Shown piece after piece: positions 25,055 through 33,308 of a stretch of DNA of 64,000 bases (the first letter of the stretch is position 1; each line of letters starts with the position of its first letter). The translations under genes and the position numbers were made by a program. The stretch is from Ensifer sp. Root278 (GTDB taxonomy: Bacteria; Pseudomonadota; Alphaproteobacteria; Rhizobiales; Rhizobiaceae), in the NCBI RefSeq assembly GCF_001429285.1, contig NZ_LMJJ01000006.1, forward strand, positions 1 to 64,000, in the 5' to 3' direction. The notes beneath the pieces are model-generated. The model was given only the letters and a program-made list of their open reading frames with translations, was not told the DNA's origin and searched no databases.

Positions 25055-25735
25055 ATGTGTAAGGGCAGAAACAAGAGAAGAACCATTAGACATCCTATGT
25101 TTGCCGTGGGGCTTCTTACGAGCGCCTTTATTGCTTCGTCTTCGGTCGCCCAGAACGTGAGTTTCTTCGGCCCTGTTCGCAACGGAGAGCGGCATTTTAC
25201 CGCCTTCCCGGAGTATATCGGCGTCGGAATGAGCCAAGGGGAGACCAAGAAGAGGGACGTGGTCTTCTCAACAATTCAAATGCTCGCCATCACTGCCGGA
25301 ATTGAGGTGCGAGCCCAACCGGGCCTCGGAAGAAACACCATCGGCGTGATATTTAGAAAAGATGTCGTCCAGAATGGCCGGGTCGACGTTCGCAAAATTG
25401 AAGATTTCGGCTTCGACCCCTACTACAGCAAATTGCTCAACGACACGGCAGGAAGCGGCCCAGGAAACTGCGCCTCTGCCGTGAACTATTCTGCGGAAGG
25501 GCGGTTTGACCGAGCCGTCGTCGTTGCAAACAACGATGTCCCCGATCAGGAATTGGCGACCTGCGTGGCTCAGGCCCAGGCGCATGCGCTGGGGATAGCC
25601 ACCTTTAACTCCAGCAAGGCCGACTTCTCGCGCTTCTTCGCGAGAATTATGATCCTTGTCGATCAAAAGAAGAGATGTCTCCAGGACAACCAAACCACAT
25701 TGACCTGCAAATTTGTCGATGAGCCCTGGGACTAA
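25055..25735 (+). CDS. Secreted protein of unknown function
   Basis: This 226-residue protein is not recognised. It has a basic N-terminus (CKGRNKRRTIRH), a hydrophobic stretch FAVGLLTSAFIASSS and a likely signal-peptidase site near SVAQ-N, so it should be exported. The mature part has four or so cysteines (GNCASAV, ATCVAQ, RCLQDN, LTCKF), which could form disulfides. The pattern DQELATCVAQAQAHALGIA weakly recalls secreted proteins with a DUF2927-like metalloprotease fold, but I would not assign it. GAGAAGG gives a good ribosome site. Base composition is visibly less GC-rich than its neighbours, which may reflect recent gain. Its stop overlaps the stop of the opposing MFS gene by four bases. 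Confidence 0.72.
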   Translation: MCKGRNKRRTIRHPMFAVGLLTSAFIASSSVAQNVSFFGPVRNGERHFTAFPEYIGVGMSQGETKKRDVVFSTIQMLAITAGIEVRAQPGLGRNTIGVIFRKDVVQNGRVDVRKIEDFGFDPYYSKLLNDTAGSGPGNCASAVNYSAEGRFDRAVVVANNDVPDQELATCVAQAQAHALGIATFNSSKADFSRFFARIMILVDQKKRCLQDNQTTLTCKFVDEPWD

Positions 25736-26958
25736 CCCGGTTCGCGGCTGACCGTCCTCTTTCCTTTTCTATCGCCATCGAGCACCAGCAGCAGCAACAA
25801 CCCGGCAGATCCTGCAACACCACCGAGCAGCGCCGTTCCGGAATAGTTGCTGATCCGGGTGCCGAGCGCAAAAAGCCCGGCGCAAAGCCCGCCGCTCAGG
25901 AAAAGGTTCACGGCGATCAGTGAGCTTCCCAGGCCCGGCCGGTCGGCAATCAGGTCCTGAAGGTAGCTGATCGGGATGGTGATCAGCGCCGCTGCACCGA
26001 AGGCGCCGATGAGGGTGAGCGCGTAGATCTGCCAGGTGGCCGTCGAAAAGCCGAGCAACGCCATGTAGCCGATGTAGATGGCCGTCCCCAGTGCCAGCGC
26101 CTTGAACGGAACCAGGCTCAACTGGATGCGTGCCCAGACGAAGATGAAGACGACTTCGAGGAAGGCGACGATGCCGACGATGATGCCGATATCGGTAACG
26201 CTGCCGCCGATCTCGTCGGTCATAATCAGGGGCAGAACAGCAGCGTTGACGTGGAGCGTCGAGGTGATGGTTGCGACGGCAATCACCCGCAGGAAGATGC
26301 GCGGTGCCAGGATCTCCCGAAACGACGTCCAATAGGAAAGCCGCTTGCCGAGCGCAGCGTCGGCCCCGCCTTCGTTGGGCAATCTGAAATAGACGATCAG
26401 CAGGTTGGCGAGGCAACCAAGGCAGGCGAGCAGATAGGCCGGCAGCATGCTTTCGCCGCCCGCCAGAGCGAAGCCGACCAGCCCGGGCACCAGAACCCAG
26501 GACACCGATATCGCCGCGCGCGCGCCGGTCGTCAGCGACGCGGCGTCATGCCCACTCATCCGCCGGGCGATGCTGCGCACATTCGCAAAGAGCAGCGTGT
26601 AGAGCGCGCCATAAATCGGCAGCAGCAAAAGGACGCTGACGACGAAACTCGTCTGGTACGGCAGCACATAGACGATGCCGTAGCCCACAACGCCGAACAG
26701 GATCGCCGTCGACATCAGTACGCGATAATTACCGACGCGGTCCGCCAGGATGCCGATCGAGACGCTGACGATGACATTCACGGTCGAAGCAAGAAGGATC
26801 AGCAGCGAATAGATGGCGTCGCTGAGACCCAGTTCGTTGATGCCGACAACGGACTGATAGGGCGAGGTGGCAGCGCCGGCGAAGCCGAACAGGAAGATTG
26901 CCAGCATGCTGATCCGCATGGCCGGGTTGCGCATGGCGCTAAGTATGGTGGAAGTCAT
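25732..26958 (-). CDS. MFS transporter, sugar efflux (SetA)-like
   Basis: This 408-residue protein of the major facilitator superfamily has about twelve hydrophobic segments. The inter-helix loop GILADRVGNYRVLM corresponds to the MFS motif A (D-R-x-G-R). The LITIPISYLQDLIADRPGLGSSLIAVN region near the C-terminus is reminiscent of SetA-type sugar exporters. It is on the same strand as the M81/GH20 operon but 184 bp downstream of it, so it may be separate. Its substrate is unknown. Confidence in the superfamily is high and in the subfamily modest. Confidence 0.85.
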   Translation of the reverse strand: MTSTILSAMRNPAMRISMLAIFLFGFAGAATSPYQSVVGINELGLSDAIYSLLILLASTVNVIVSVSIGILADRVGNYRVLMSTAILFGVVGYGIVYVLPYQTSFVVSVLLLLPIYGALYTLLFANVRSIARRMSGHDAASLTTGARAAISVSWVLVPGLVGFALAGGESMLPAYLLACLGCLANLLIVYFRLPNEGGADAALGKRLSYWTSFREILAPRIFLRVIAVATITSTLHVNAAVLPLIMTDEIGGSVTDIGIIVGIVAFLEVVFIFVWARIQLSLVPFKALALGTAIYIGYMALLGFSTATWQIYALTLIGAFGAAALITIPISYLQDLIADRPGLGSSLIAVNLFLSGGLCAGLFALGTRISNYSGTALLGGVAGSAGLLLLLVLDGDRKGKRTVSREPG

Positions 26959-27030
26959 GCTAGAACGTGTCCGCGAAGCGGGTGAAGGGCACCTGATGGC
27001 TCCTTAAATCGGGACCGAGTTAAGGACAAA

Positions 27031-27088
27031 CATGCAGTAACTTAGAGCGTTACAGCGACCTGACGCGTCTTGAACGACGTGCGGCGCC
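27031..27088. repeat. Possible degenerate rhizobial intergenic repeat
   Basis: The segment around TTAGAGCGTTACAGCGACC, followed by GACGCGTC and a partial return arm, resembles a repeated intergenic element I remember from Sinorhizobium genomes. There is one copy only in this window, so repetition cannot be shown here. Confidence 0.3.
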
Positions 27089-27099
27089 GCAGAGGAGGG

Positions 27100-27121
27100 C
27101 CTACCCGAAAATTCGGGTAGG
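27100..27121 (-). other. Perfect hairpin downstream of the M81 peptidase operon
   Basis: CCTACCCGAA (27100-27109) and TTCGGGTAGG (27112-27121) form a perfect 10-bp stem with an AA loop, 21 bp after the peptidase stop on the minus strand. The T run lies on the wrong side for minus-strand intrinsic termination, so it may be a Rho-assisted or RNA-protecting structure. Confidence 0.5.
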
Positions 27122-27142
27122 AAAAATACAGATAGTAAAGCC

Positions 27143-28585
27143 TCAGCCACCGCTCGACCAACGGGACGAGAAGCGGGCGACAGGCTCGAAGACAAAGTCC
27201 TGGTCGAACGGATAAGCAGGCCGCTGACGGCGCAAGCTCGCAAGGCCGGCGATGCCCTGATTGACGACGCCTTCGGTCAAAGCCATCAGATTGGGATTGG
27301 CGATCGGCGCGAGTTCGGGCGACAGATAACCCGACTTGACGACGAGCAGCCGCACGGCCTGGGGATCGAGACCGAGCCGACGGAAATCCTCGATATCGTG
27401 ATAGGGCCTGCGGCGCGCGGCAATGACGATATCGATGGCGCCGACGCGCACCACCGCCTGCCGCTCCCTCTCCGCCCCAGGATCATCGAGCCTGACGACC
27501 TCCACCAACATTTCGGCGCAGGGGCTTGCCGGGTCGAGGCTACCGCCGATCTTGAGCATCAGCGTTTCGCCTGCACCGGCAGCAAAGCAGGCTTCCACCG
27601 CCGGGCGATCGGTGATGCCGGCGATCAGGGCGCCGCGCCAGCCGCGTGCCAGCAGTGCCTTCAGCACATCGGCTCGGTCACCGACACCGCCACCGGTCGG
27701 ATTGTCGCCGGAGTCCGCGAGGATGATCGGCGTCGTCGTCGCCCGTTCGGCGATATCCAGCATCTCGTTGAGCGGTCCGGTCACCGGGCCAAAGCGGAAG
27801 TTGCTACGCTCAGCCCAGTAGCCCGCGGCAATCTCTTCTGCCGCCTCCTTGGCTGCGGCCTTATCGGTGGCGGTCACGACCGCGCAGGCAGTCGCCCGAG
27901 GCTCGTCGGCCCAGACGTAGCCGACCATCAGGTTGGCGTCGAGGATGCCCGGCCGCTTATCAATCTCCGGCAGATGAGCGTAGAGCGATTTCGCCGGCTC
28001 GTCTTCGGTCGAGGTGCATTCGCCGGGCAGAAGCACCGGAACCGGCGTCCAGGCAATACCCGGACGCGTTCCGTCTCTGAGCGCCGAGACTAGCATCGAC
28101 CAGGCGCGGGTCATGGTTTCCGGCGTGTCGATATGCGGCGCAGTGCGATAGGCTGCAAAGATGTCGAGCTGATCGATGATCCTCTGGCTGACATTGCCGT
28201 GCAGGTCGTAGCTTGCGGCAATCGGGCAATCGGGACCGACAACGGCGCGGGCCGCCGAAATCCAATCTCCCTCGGCATCATCCATGCCATCGACCTTGAT
28301 GGCGCCATGCATGGCGAGATAGAGCCCGTCGATCGGCAGGGCCGCACGGAGTCCCTCGAGAAACTCTGCCTTGAATGCGTCGTAGATCCCTCGCGATACG
28401 GGACCACCGGGGACGGCGCGCGCATGCAGCAGCGGCAGGTGCTCGACGCCCTCGGCTTTCATGAAGCTGAAGTATTCGGCCTCCAGCAACGCCTGCCCGC
28501 GCAGCACGCGAAAGTCTTCCTCCGTCATCAGGACTGGCGAATAGGTGCTGCATTCAGTGTGGATGCCACCGACGGCGATGCGCAT
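27143..28585 (-). CDS. M81 family metallopeptidase (MlrC/microcystinase C-like)
   Basis: This 480-residue protein has the N-terminal M81 pattern MRIAVGGIHTECSTYSP, then LYLAMHGAIKVDGMDDAEGD, ASYDLHGNVS and, in the C-terminal half, ILADSGDNPTGGGVGDRADV. His and Asp in these motifs are the likely zinc ligands. The family is named after MlrC, which cleaves linearised microcystin; most members have no known substrate. The start at 28585 is chosen because MRIAVGGIHTE is the conserved N-terminus; an open frame continues upstream into the hexosaminidase. It is the last gene of the RpiR-SDR-GH20-M81 operon, and a second M81 gene lies at 33309. A peptide or amide linked to an amino sugar is a plausible substrate. 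Confidence 0.9.
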   Translation of the reverse strand: MRIAVGGIHTECSTYSPVLMTEEDFRVLRGQALLEAEYFSFMKAEGVEHLPLLHARAVPGGPVSRGIYDAFKAEFLEGLRAALPIDGLYLAMHGAIKVDGMDDAEGDWISAARAVVGPDCPIAASYDLHGNVSQRIIDQLDIFAAYRTAPHIDTPETMTRAWSMLVSALRDGTRPGIAWTPVPVLLPGECTSTEDEPAKSLYAHLPEIDKRPGILDANLMVGYVWADEPRATACAVVTATDKAAAKEAAEEIAAGYWAERSNFRFGPVTGPLNEMLDIAERATTTPIILADSGDNPTGGGVGDRADVLKALLARGWRGALIAGITDRPAVEACFAAGAGETLMLKIGGSLDPASPCAEMLVEVVRLDDPGAERERQAVVRVGAIDIVIAARRRPYHDIEDFRRLGLDPQAVRLLVVKSGYLSPELAPIANPNLMALTEGVVNQGIAGLASLRRQRPAYPFDQDFVFEPVARFSSRWSSGG

Positions 28586-28596
28586 GGGCTTTCCTC

Positions 28597-30516
28597 TTAG
28601 AGATTGGGGCTGAGCGGAGCGATGGCCGCGAAGCGCAGCCAGTCCTTCGCCGCCTTCGGTGTCCAGGCCGCCTCGGCAATCGCCGGAAGCCGCGGGAAGA
28701 CGAGGCGGTTGAAGTAGCTGCGCGAAAGAAAGTGCTCGCACCAGATGCAGGCCTGGACGCCCTTGAGGCGCGGCTTCAGCTCCTCGGGGAATTCACCCTC
28801 GGCCTCATAACCATAGGTGTGGGCGGGCGTTGCCGTCCCGGCCCAGCTCGCGCCGGGCTCCTGCCAGGCATCGGCCTGCGCCATGTCGAGATAATAGGCC
28901 TGTCCGGGGGTCATCACCACGTCATAGCCTTCGCGTGCCAGTTCGATGCCGACCTCCGGCCGCTCCCAGGCCATCAGCAGCGTCTCTTCGGTCGAGACAC
29001 CGCCGCCATGCGCCACCTCGTTCCAGCCGGCGAGCTTGCGGCCGCGCGCCGTCAGCATTTGTTTCACCCGCTTCAGGAAATAGGACTGCAGCGCGAAGGT
29101 GCCGGAAATCCCCTCCTGCTCCATCAGCGTCTTGGCAAGCGGAGAAGCGAGCCACGAGCCGTTCGCCACTTCGTCGCCGCCGATATGGAGGTACTTGCTC
29201 GGGAAGAGCTCGACCATCTCATCGAAGACTTTCTCGAGGAACTCATAGGTGAAGGCGACGGCGGGGTTGAGCGCATTGTTCGGATAACCTTGCACCGAGT
29301 GGTAACTCTCCGGCGCCTCCTGGCCATCGGAGAGATCCGGCAGAGCGACGAGCGTCGCCGCACTGTGTCCTGGAATGTCGATCTCCGGCACGACATCGAT
29401 GTGAAGTGCCGATGCCTGCGCGACGATCGCCTTGACGTCAGCCTGGCTGTAGAAGCCGCCGACGGGTTCTGCACCATTGCCGAGCTGCGGCAGCAGCGCC
29501 TCATCGGGGCCGCGCAGCACACCAAGCGTCGTCAGCTCCGGAAACGCCTTGATCTCCAGGCGCCACGCCTCGTCGTCCGTCAGGTGCCAGTGGAAGATGT
29601 TGAGCTTGAACCAGGCGAGGATATCGATCAGCCGCGCCACATCGGTGGCCGGATAAAACTGGCGGGAGACATCGAGATGGCAGCCGCGCCAGCCGTAGCG
29701 AGGCTTGTCCGAGATTGTACCGCTCGCCGGGAAGCGGAATTTGCCGGGATGATTGCGCGCTCCGTCCAGAAGCTGGGCAAGGCTGGTCAAGCCGTATTGC
29801 CGGCCGGCACTGCCGCCGTAGTTCAGGCGAATTTCGGTTTCGGAGAATTCAAGGCGATAGGCTTCCGCCGCCAACCCGGGATCCGCCGTGAAGACGACCA
29901 GCCGCCCCTGCTTCGATGCAGCGAGGCTGAAAGGGGCATGGCCCTCAGGGAACAATCGATGGAACATCGACAGGACCGTATCGACCGCTGCAAGGTCGTC
30001 TTGTCCAGCGCCAGCGGCCGGATAGAGAACGACCGGGAAACCAGTTCCAGCCCGAAGCTCGAGCTTCGCCGGCCAGGGCTGCAGCGCATAGGGCTGGTCG
30101 AGCTTGCCTTCCGGCAGCCGCACCGGCGGCGGTTCACTGACGGCGTTCTCAAGCAGCAGATCCGATACGGCGACCGGGACGTGTCGGCCATCGGCAAGCG
30201 TCAGATAGGTGGACTTGGCACCGTCGGTGCAGTGGCGCGCATTGCGATGCAGGCCGCTGACGGTGAAGGTCCAGCTTCCGCCGTTGTCGATCGTCAGCCC
30301 CTCGGGTGGGGCGAATTCGTGAAAATTGGCGTTGCGGCGCAGGAACACCGCATTGTCGCAAGCCTTGGGATCAATGACCCGCGTCAGCGACGTATAGGCG
30401 ATCCTGAAACCGGACAGCGGCGCGCCAGAGAAATTGAACAGCGCGAAGGTGAACCGACCAAAGGGCCCGCCATCCGGCTGCCAAGACGCCTCGAGACGAT
30501 AGGAAACCGGCTGCAT
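28597..30516 (-). CDS. Beta-N-acetylhexosaminidase, glycoside hydrolase family 20
   Basis: This 639-residue GH20 enzyme has an N-terminal beta-sandwich of about 130 residues, a GH20b-like domain, then the catalytic barrel: YGWRGCHLDVSRQFYP, LNIFHWHLTDDEAWRLEI, and the catalytic pair Asp-Glu in YLHIGGDEVANGSW. A substrate Trp lies in QACIWCEHFLS. No signal peptide is visible (start MQPVSYRLEASWQ), so it probably acts in the cytoplasm on imported amino-sugar oligosaccharides or muropeptides. It lies 11 bp upstream of the M81 gene and 21 bp downstream of an SDR gene. Confidence 0.93.
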   Translation of the reverse strand: MQPVSYRLEASWQPDGGPFGRFTFALFNFSGAPLSGFRIAYTSLTRVIDPKACDNAVFLRRNANFHEFAPPEGLTIDNGGSWTFTVSGLHRNARHCTDGAKSTYLTLADGRHVPVAVSDLLLENAVSEPPPVRLPEGKLDQPYALQPWPAKLELRAGTGFPVVLYPAAGAGQDDLAAVDTVLSMFHRLFPEGHAPFSLAASKQGRLVVFTADPGLAAEAYRLEFSETEIRLNYGGSAGRQYGLTSLAQLLDGARNHPGKFRFPASGTISDKPRYGWRGCHLDVSRQFYPATDVARLIDILAWFKLNIFHWHLTDDEAWRLEIKAFPELTTLGVLRGPDEALLPQLGNGAEPVGGFYSQADVKAIVAQASALHIDVVPEIDIPGHSAATLVALPDLSDGQEAPESYHSVQGYPNNALNPAVAFTYEFLEKVFDEMVELFPSKYLHIGGDEVANGSWLASPLAKTLMEQEGISGTFALQSYFLKRVKQMLTARGRKLAGWNEVAHGGGVSTEETLLMAWERPEVGIELAREGYDVVMTPGQAYYLDMAQADAWQEPGASWAGTATPAHTYGYEAEGEFPEELKPRLKGVQACIWCEHFLSRSYFNRLVFPRLPAIAEAAWTPKAAKDWLRFAAIAPLSPNL

Positions 30517-30537
30517 GCTCTTCCTCCAAATGCAGTG

Positions 30538-31314
30538 TCAGTAGTGGCTTGATTGTGAAAACGTGCGGGCCAGTTCCGCCTGACCGGCAGTAAGCCCGCA
30601 ATCGACGGGCAGGCAGACGCCCGAAATGGCCGCAGCGAGCGGTCCCGCCAGGAAATGCACCGCATTGGCGACATCATCGGGGTTGACGATCCGCTGCAGC
30701 GGATACCAGCGCCGCGCTTCTTCGAAGACATCCGGGTTTGACGCCGCCCTCGCCTCCCAGGCCTGGGTGCGCACAGTACCGGGTGCAACGGCATTCGAGC
30801 GGATGCCGAACTTGCCGTATTCGACCGCGATCAGTCGGGTGAGATGCAGCAGGCCGGCCTTGGCAGCGCTGTAGGCCGGATGGCCGAAGACGTTCATGCC
30901 ATTGACCGATGCGATGTTGACCACCGATCCGCCCGTCTCTTTCAGCATGTCCTCGACGGCGCGGAAGCAGAGGAATGCTGCTTCGAGATTCAACGCGTTG
31001 TCCATGCGCCAGATTTCCGGTGTCGTATCGTGCAGGCTGACGGCACGGGCCGCGCCGGCATTGTTGACGAGCGTGCGCACCGTCCCCCGGCTTGCCGCCG
31101 TCGCGGCCATCGCCGCAACGCTTGTCGTATCGGTTACGTCGCAGGCAACGGCCACGAAGCGCTTGTCATCGCCGAGCGTGCGCGCCGCCCGTTCAGCGGC
31201 GTCCGCGTCGATGTCGACGAGCAGGATCACATCGTGATCGTCGGAAAGCTTGCGCGCGATAGCGCGGCCGATATCGCCGGCTGCACCGGTTACGATCGCG
31301 AGGGATTGCGTCAT
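30538..31314 (-). CDS. SDR family NAD(P)-dependent oxidoreductase
   Basis: This 258-residue classical short-chain dehydrogenase has the cofactor motif VTGAAGDIGRAIA at residues 8-20, acidic LLVDIDAD favouring NAD+, and LVNNAGAA. The catalytic Ser is in NIASVNGMN, and Tyr and Lys in HPAYSAAKAG, followed by the NAVAPGTVRTQ loop. It sits between the RpiR-type regulator and the hexosaminidase with 21-bp gaps on both sides. A sugar or hydroxy-acid substrate is likely, but the sequence alone does not fix it. Confidence 0.92.
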   Translation of the reverse strand: MTQSLAIVTGAAGDIGRAIARKLSDDHDVILLVDIDADAAERAARTLGDDKRFVAVACDVTDTTSVAAMAATAASRGTVRTLVNNAGAARAVSLHDTTPEIWRMDNALNLEAAFLCFRAVEDMLKETGGSVVNIASVNGMNVFGHPAYSAAKAGLLHLTRLIAVEYGKFGIRSNAVAPGTVRTQAWEARAASNPDVFEEARRWYPLQRIVNPDDVANAVHFLAGPLAAAISGVCLPVDCGLTAGQAELARTFSQSSHY

Positions 31315-31335
31315 GCGCTGACCTTTCGCGGCACG

Positions 31336-32199
31336 TCAGTCTCCGAGAAGCTGGCGATCGTCACCGTCGCGGTGCGTGACCAGCTGCTGCTTGATGCGCC
31401 GAAGTGTGGTCGTCGCCTGGGGCTGCACCCGGTAGGCGACGAGGCTGGAGAGGATATCGAGCAGCGCCAGATAGGCGATGCGGGTGGAAGTGGGGCGGTA
31501 GATGTTGTTGCCCTCGGGCAGATCGACCGGCACGGTGATGCTGGCGGCGGCCGCCACCGGACTACCGCTCTGTGTCAGCGCGATGGTCGGCACCTTCAGT
31601 TCGCGGGCGAGCGTAAAAGCGCGCACGAGCTCGGCGTTGCGGCCGGAGAAGGACGAGCCAATGAGCACGTCGGTCGGCCGCGCCGCCGCCGTCATCATCA
31701 GCTGCATGCTGTGATCGGAGCTGGAGGTGATGCGAAGACCATAGCGGAACAGCCGGTTCTGCAACTCGCCGGCAATCATTGAGGAATTACCACCGGAACC
31801 AAAGGCGTAGATCATTTCCGCTGCGGCGATGCGCTCGACGGCCTGCTCGATCGCCGCCAGGTCAAGCGAGCGATGCAGAAGGAACAGCGCGTTCTGCGAC
31901 TTGGTGATGATGTCCTGCGCGACATCGCCGGTCTCGCGGCTCTTCGGCTCCGGTTTCAGATAGCGCATGCCGATATAGGCGGTGCGGGCAAGTTGCACCT
32001 TGAAATCGGAGAAGCTGTCGCAGCCGAGCCGGCGACAGAAGCGGGTGACGGTGGGCGGCGACACGTCCGCCTTGCTCGCCAATTCGATGATGGAGGCGTT
32101 CACCGCAAACTCGAAATCATTCAGGAGAATGTCGGCAATGCGGTTTTCCGATTGGGAGAGCCGCCCTTTTTCTTCCTGTAGTGTCGCGAAGATGTCCAT
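31336..32199 (-). CDS. MurR/RpiR family transcriptional regulator
   Basis: This 287-residue regulator has an N-terminal RpiR helix-turn-helix domain (LSQSENRIADILL, then ADVSPPTVTRFCRRLGCDSFSDFK) and a C-terminal SIS domain (IYAFGSGGNSSMIAGELQNRL, VLIGSSFSGRNAELV) that senses a phosphosugar. Members include MurR, which responds to N-acetylmuramate 6-phosphate. As the first gene of the RpiR-SDR-GH20-M81 operon it probably controls that operon. The SIS ligand should be an amino-sugar phosphate, by analogy. Confidence 0.91.
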   Translation of the reverse strand: MDIFATLQEEKGRLSQSENRIADILLNDFEFAVNASIIELASKADVSPPTVTRFCRRLGCDSFSDFKVQLARTAYIGMRYLKPEPKSRETGDVAQDIITKSQNALFLLHRSLDLAAIEQAVERIAAAEMIYAFGSGGNSSMIAGELQNRLFRYGLRITSSSDHSMQLMMTAAARPTDVLIGSSFSGRNAELVRAFTLARELKVPTIALTQSGSPVAAAASITVPVDLPEGNNIYRPTSTRIAYLALLDILSSLVAYRVQPQATTTLRRIKQQLVTHRDGDDRQLLGD

Positions 32200-32233
32200 C
32201 GCCCGCTTGCGCCTTGCTTCAGATCATGAATGG

Positions 32234-32281
32234 GAGCGGGATGCGGGCGGAAAACCGCATACACTTTTCCTCATCCCGCTC
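32234..32281. repeat. RIME-like intergenic palindromic repeat
   Basis: GAGCGGGATG (32234-32243) and CATCCCGCTC (32272-32281) are perfect inverted arms, with an inner GCGG-AAAA-CCGC hairpin at 32247-32258. The form matches the rhizobial intergenic mosaic element (RIME) that recurs in Sinorhizobium genomes. It lies between ridA and the regulator gene and could act at the RNA level. Only this copy is present in the window. Confidence 0.6.
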
Positions 32282-32286
32282 TAAGA

Positions 32287-32679
32287 TCAGCCTTCCTTCG
32301 GCCTGTAGGCGACGCAGTCGATCTCGACCTTGCAATCGACCATCATCGACGACTGGACGCAGGCCCGCGCCGGCGGATGAGCACCGAAATACTCCTGGTA
32401 GATCTTGTTGAATGTCCAGAAATCACGCGGATCGTCGAGCCAGACACCGCAACGAACCACGTGTTCCGGACCGTAGCCGGCTTCAGTCAGGATGGCCAGT
32501 ACGTTGGCGATCGTCTTGTGGGTTTGCGGAATTATCCCACCCTCGATGATCTCGCCATTTTCCATGGCAACCTGGCCGGAAACATAAAGCCAGCCGTCCG
32601 CTTCCACCGCACGTGCGAAAGGCAAGGGTTTGCCGCCAGCGCCGACCTGTTCCGCACCATAGCGCTTGATCGTCATCAT
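32287..32679 (-). CDS. RidA family protein
   Basis: This 130-residue member of the RidA/YjgF/UK114 family shows WLYVSGQVAMENG, TIANVLAILTEAGYGPEHVVRC and CVQSSMMVDCKVEIDCVAY. The expected substrate-binding Arg lies in HPPARACVQSS. Family members hydrolyse reactive enamine/imine intermediates, mostly 2-aminoacrylate. It is divergent from the SnoaL-like and second M81 genes and separated from the RpiR-type regulator by a RIME-like repeat. RidA-type proteins often accompany amino acid or peptide catabolism, so it may detoxify an imine made in this cluster. Confidence 0.92.
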   Translation of the reverse strand: MMTIKRYGAEQVGAGGKPLPFARAVEADGWLYVSGQVAMENGEIIEGGIIPQTHKTIANVLAILTEAGYGPEHVVRCGVWLDDPRDFWTFNKIYQEYFGAHPPARACVQSSMMVDCKVEIDCVAYRPKEG

Positions 32680-32790
32680 GAGCCTTCTTGCAAATTATTT
32701 TCTTTGATCGTTGACAAGTGACCATAGAAAGCTGAATTTGGCTAGTGAAAAACACCATTCATGAAAAGAATTTCAATCCAGGGCGCGAAT

Positions 32791-33282
32791 ATGCGGGATC
32801 CTTTCCTCAATCCATTCCCCTCCTCCGACATGGCACGCCACTCGATCTGGGAGATGCTCGTCTCTCGCGATATTACCGCCTTCCTGGCCGCAGACTGGTC
32901 GATGGTCGCAGGTGATTTCGTCGAGGACGGCTTCATCGGCATCGACGGCCGCCGCGAAACCAATCCGGACAATTGGCGGCTGACCTTCCCGTCGCTTGCG
33001 GCCTATCGCGAGGAGTGGCTGCGCCAGGCAAACGACTTTGCGACGCAGAGCTTCGCCGAAGATCCGCGCAATGCGATCTTCACGACGACGACTCTCGAAG
33101 ACATCGAGATCAACGGCGACCAGGCGCTGGCGCGCAAGAAATTCGATGGCAGCCTCAAGAAGTCGGACGGCAGCGTCGACATCCTGAAATGGCAGACCGT
33201 CTACTATTGCCGCCTGCACGAGGGACGCTGGAAGATTGCCGGCTTTACCGGCTACTTGCCGAACCCGATGGGCCCGGCCTGA
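32791..33282 (+). CDS. SnoaL/NTF2-like small protein, unknown function
   Basis: This roughly 163-residue protein has the general pattern of the NTF2/SnoaL fold: an N-terminal helix region IWEMLVSRDITAFLAADWSMVAGDF, a middle GFIGIDGRRETNPDNWRLTF and a C-terminal TVYYCRLHEGRWKIAGFTGY. No catalytic residues are evident. ATG 32791 is preferred over 32761, which lacks a ribosome site, although the site before 32791 is also weak. It is followed 26 bp later by an M81 peptidase and is divergent from ridA. Its role is unknown; proteins of this type often accompany M81 or hydrolase genes in rhizobia, as far as I recall. Confidence 0.72.
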   Translation: MRDPFLNPFPSSDMARHSIWEMLVSRDITAFLAADWSMVAGDFVEDGFIGIDGRRETNPDNWRLTFPSLAAYREEWLRQANDFATQSFAEDPRNAIFTTTTLEDIEINGDQALARKKFDGSLKKSDGSVDILKWQTVYYCRLHEGRWKIAGFTGYLPNPMGPA

Positions 33283-33308
33283 AAGACGCGATAGAAAAGG
33301 CAAAGGCA

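Noticed and set aside
27100-27121. Standard intrinsic terminator for the M81 operon
   Set aside because: The stem is perfect, but the T run lies on the wrong side for minus-strand transcription.
28732-30552. 606-codon plus-strand frame opposite the hexosaminidase
   Set aside because: Antisense shadow; no recognisable domain and no ribosome site at its start.
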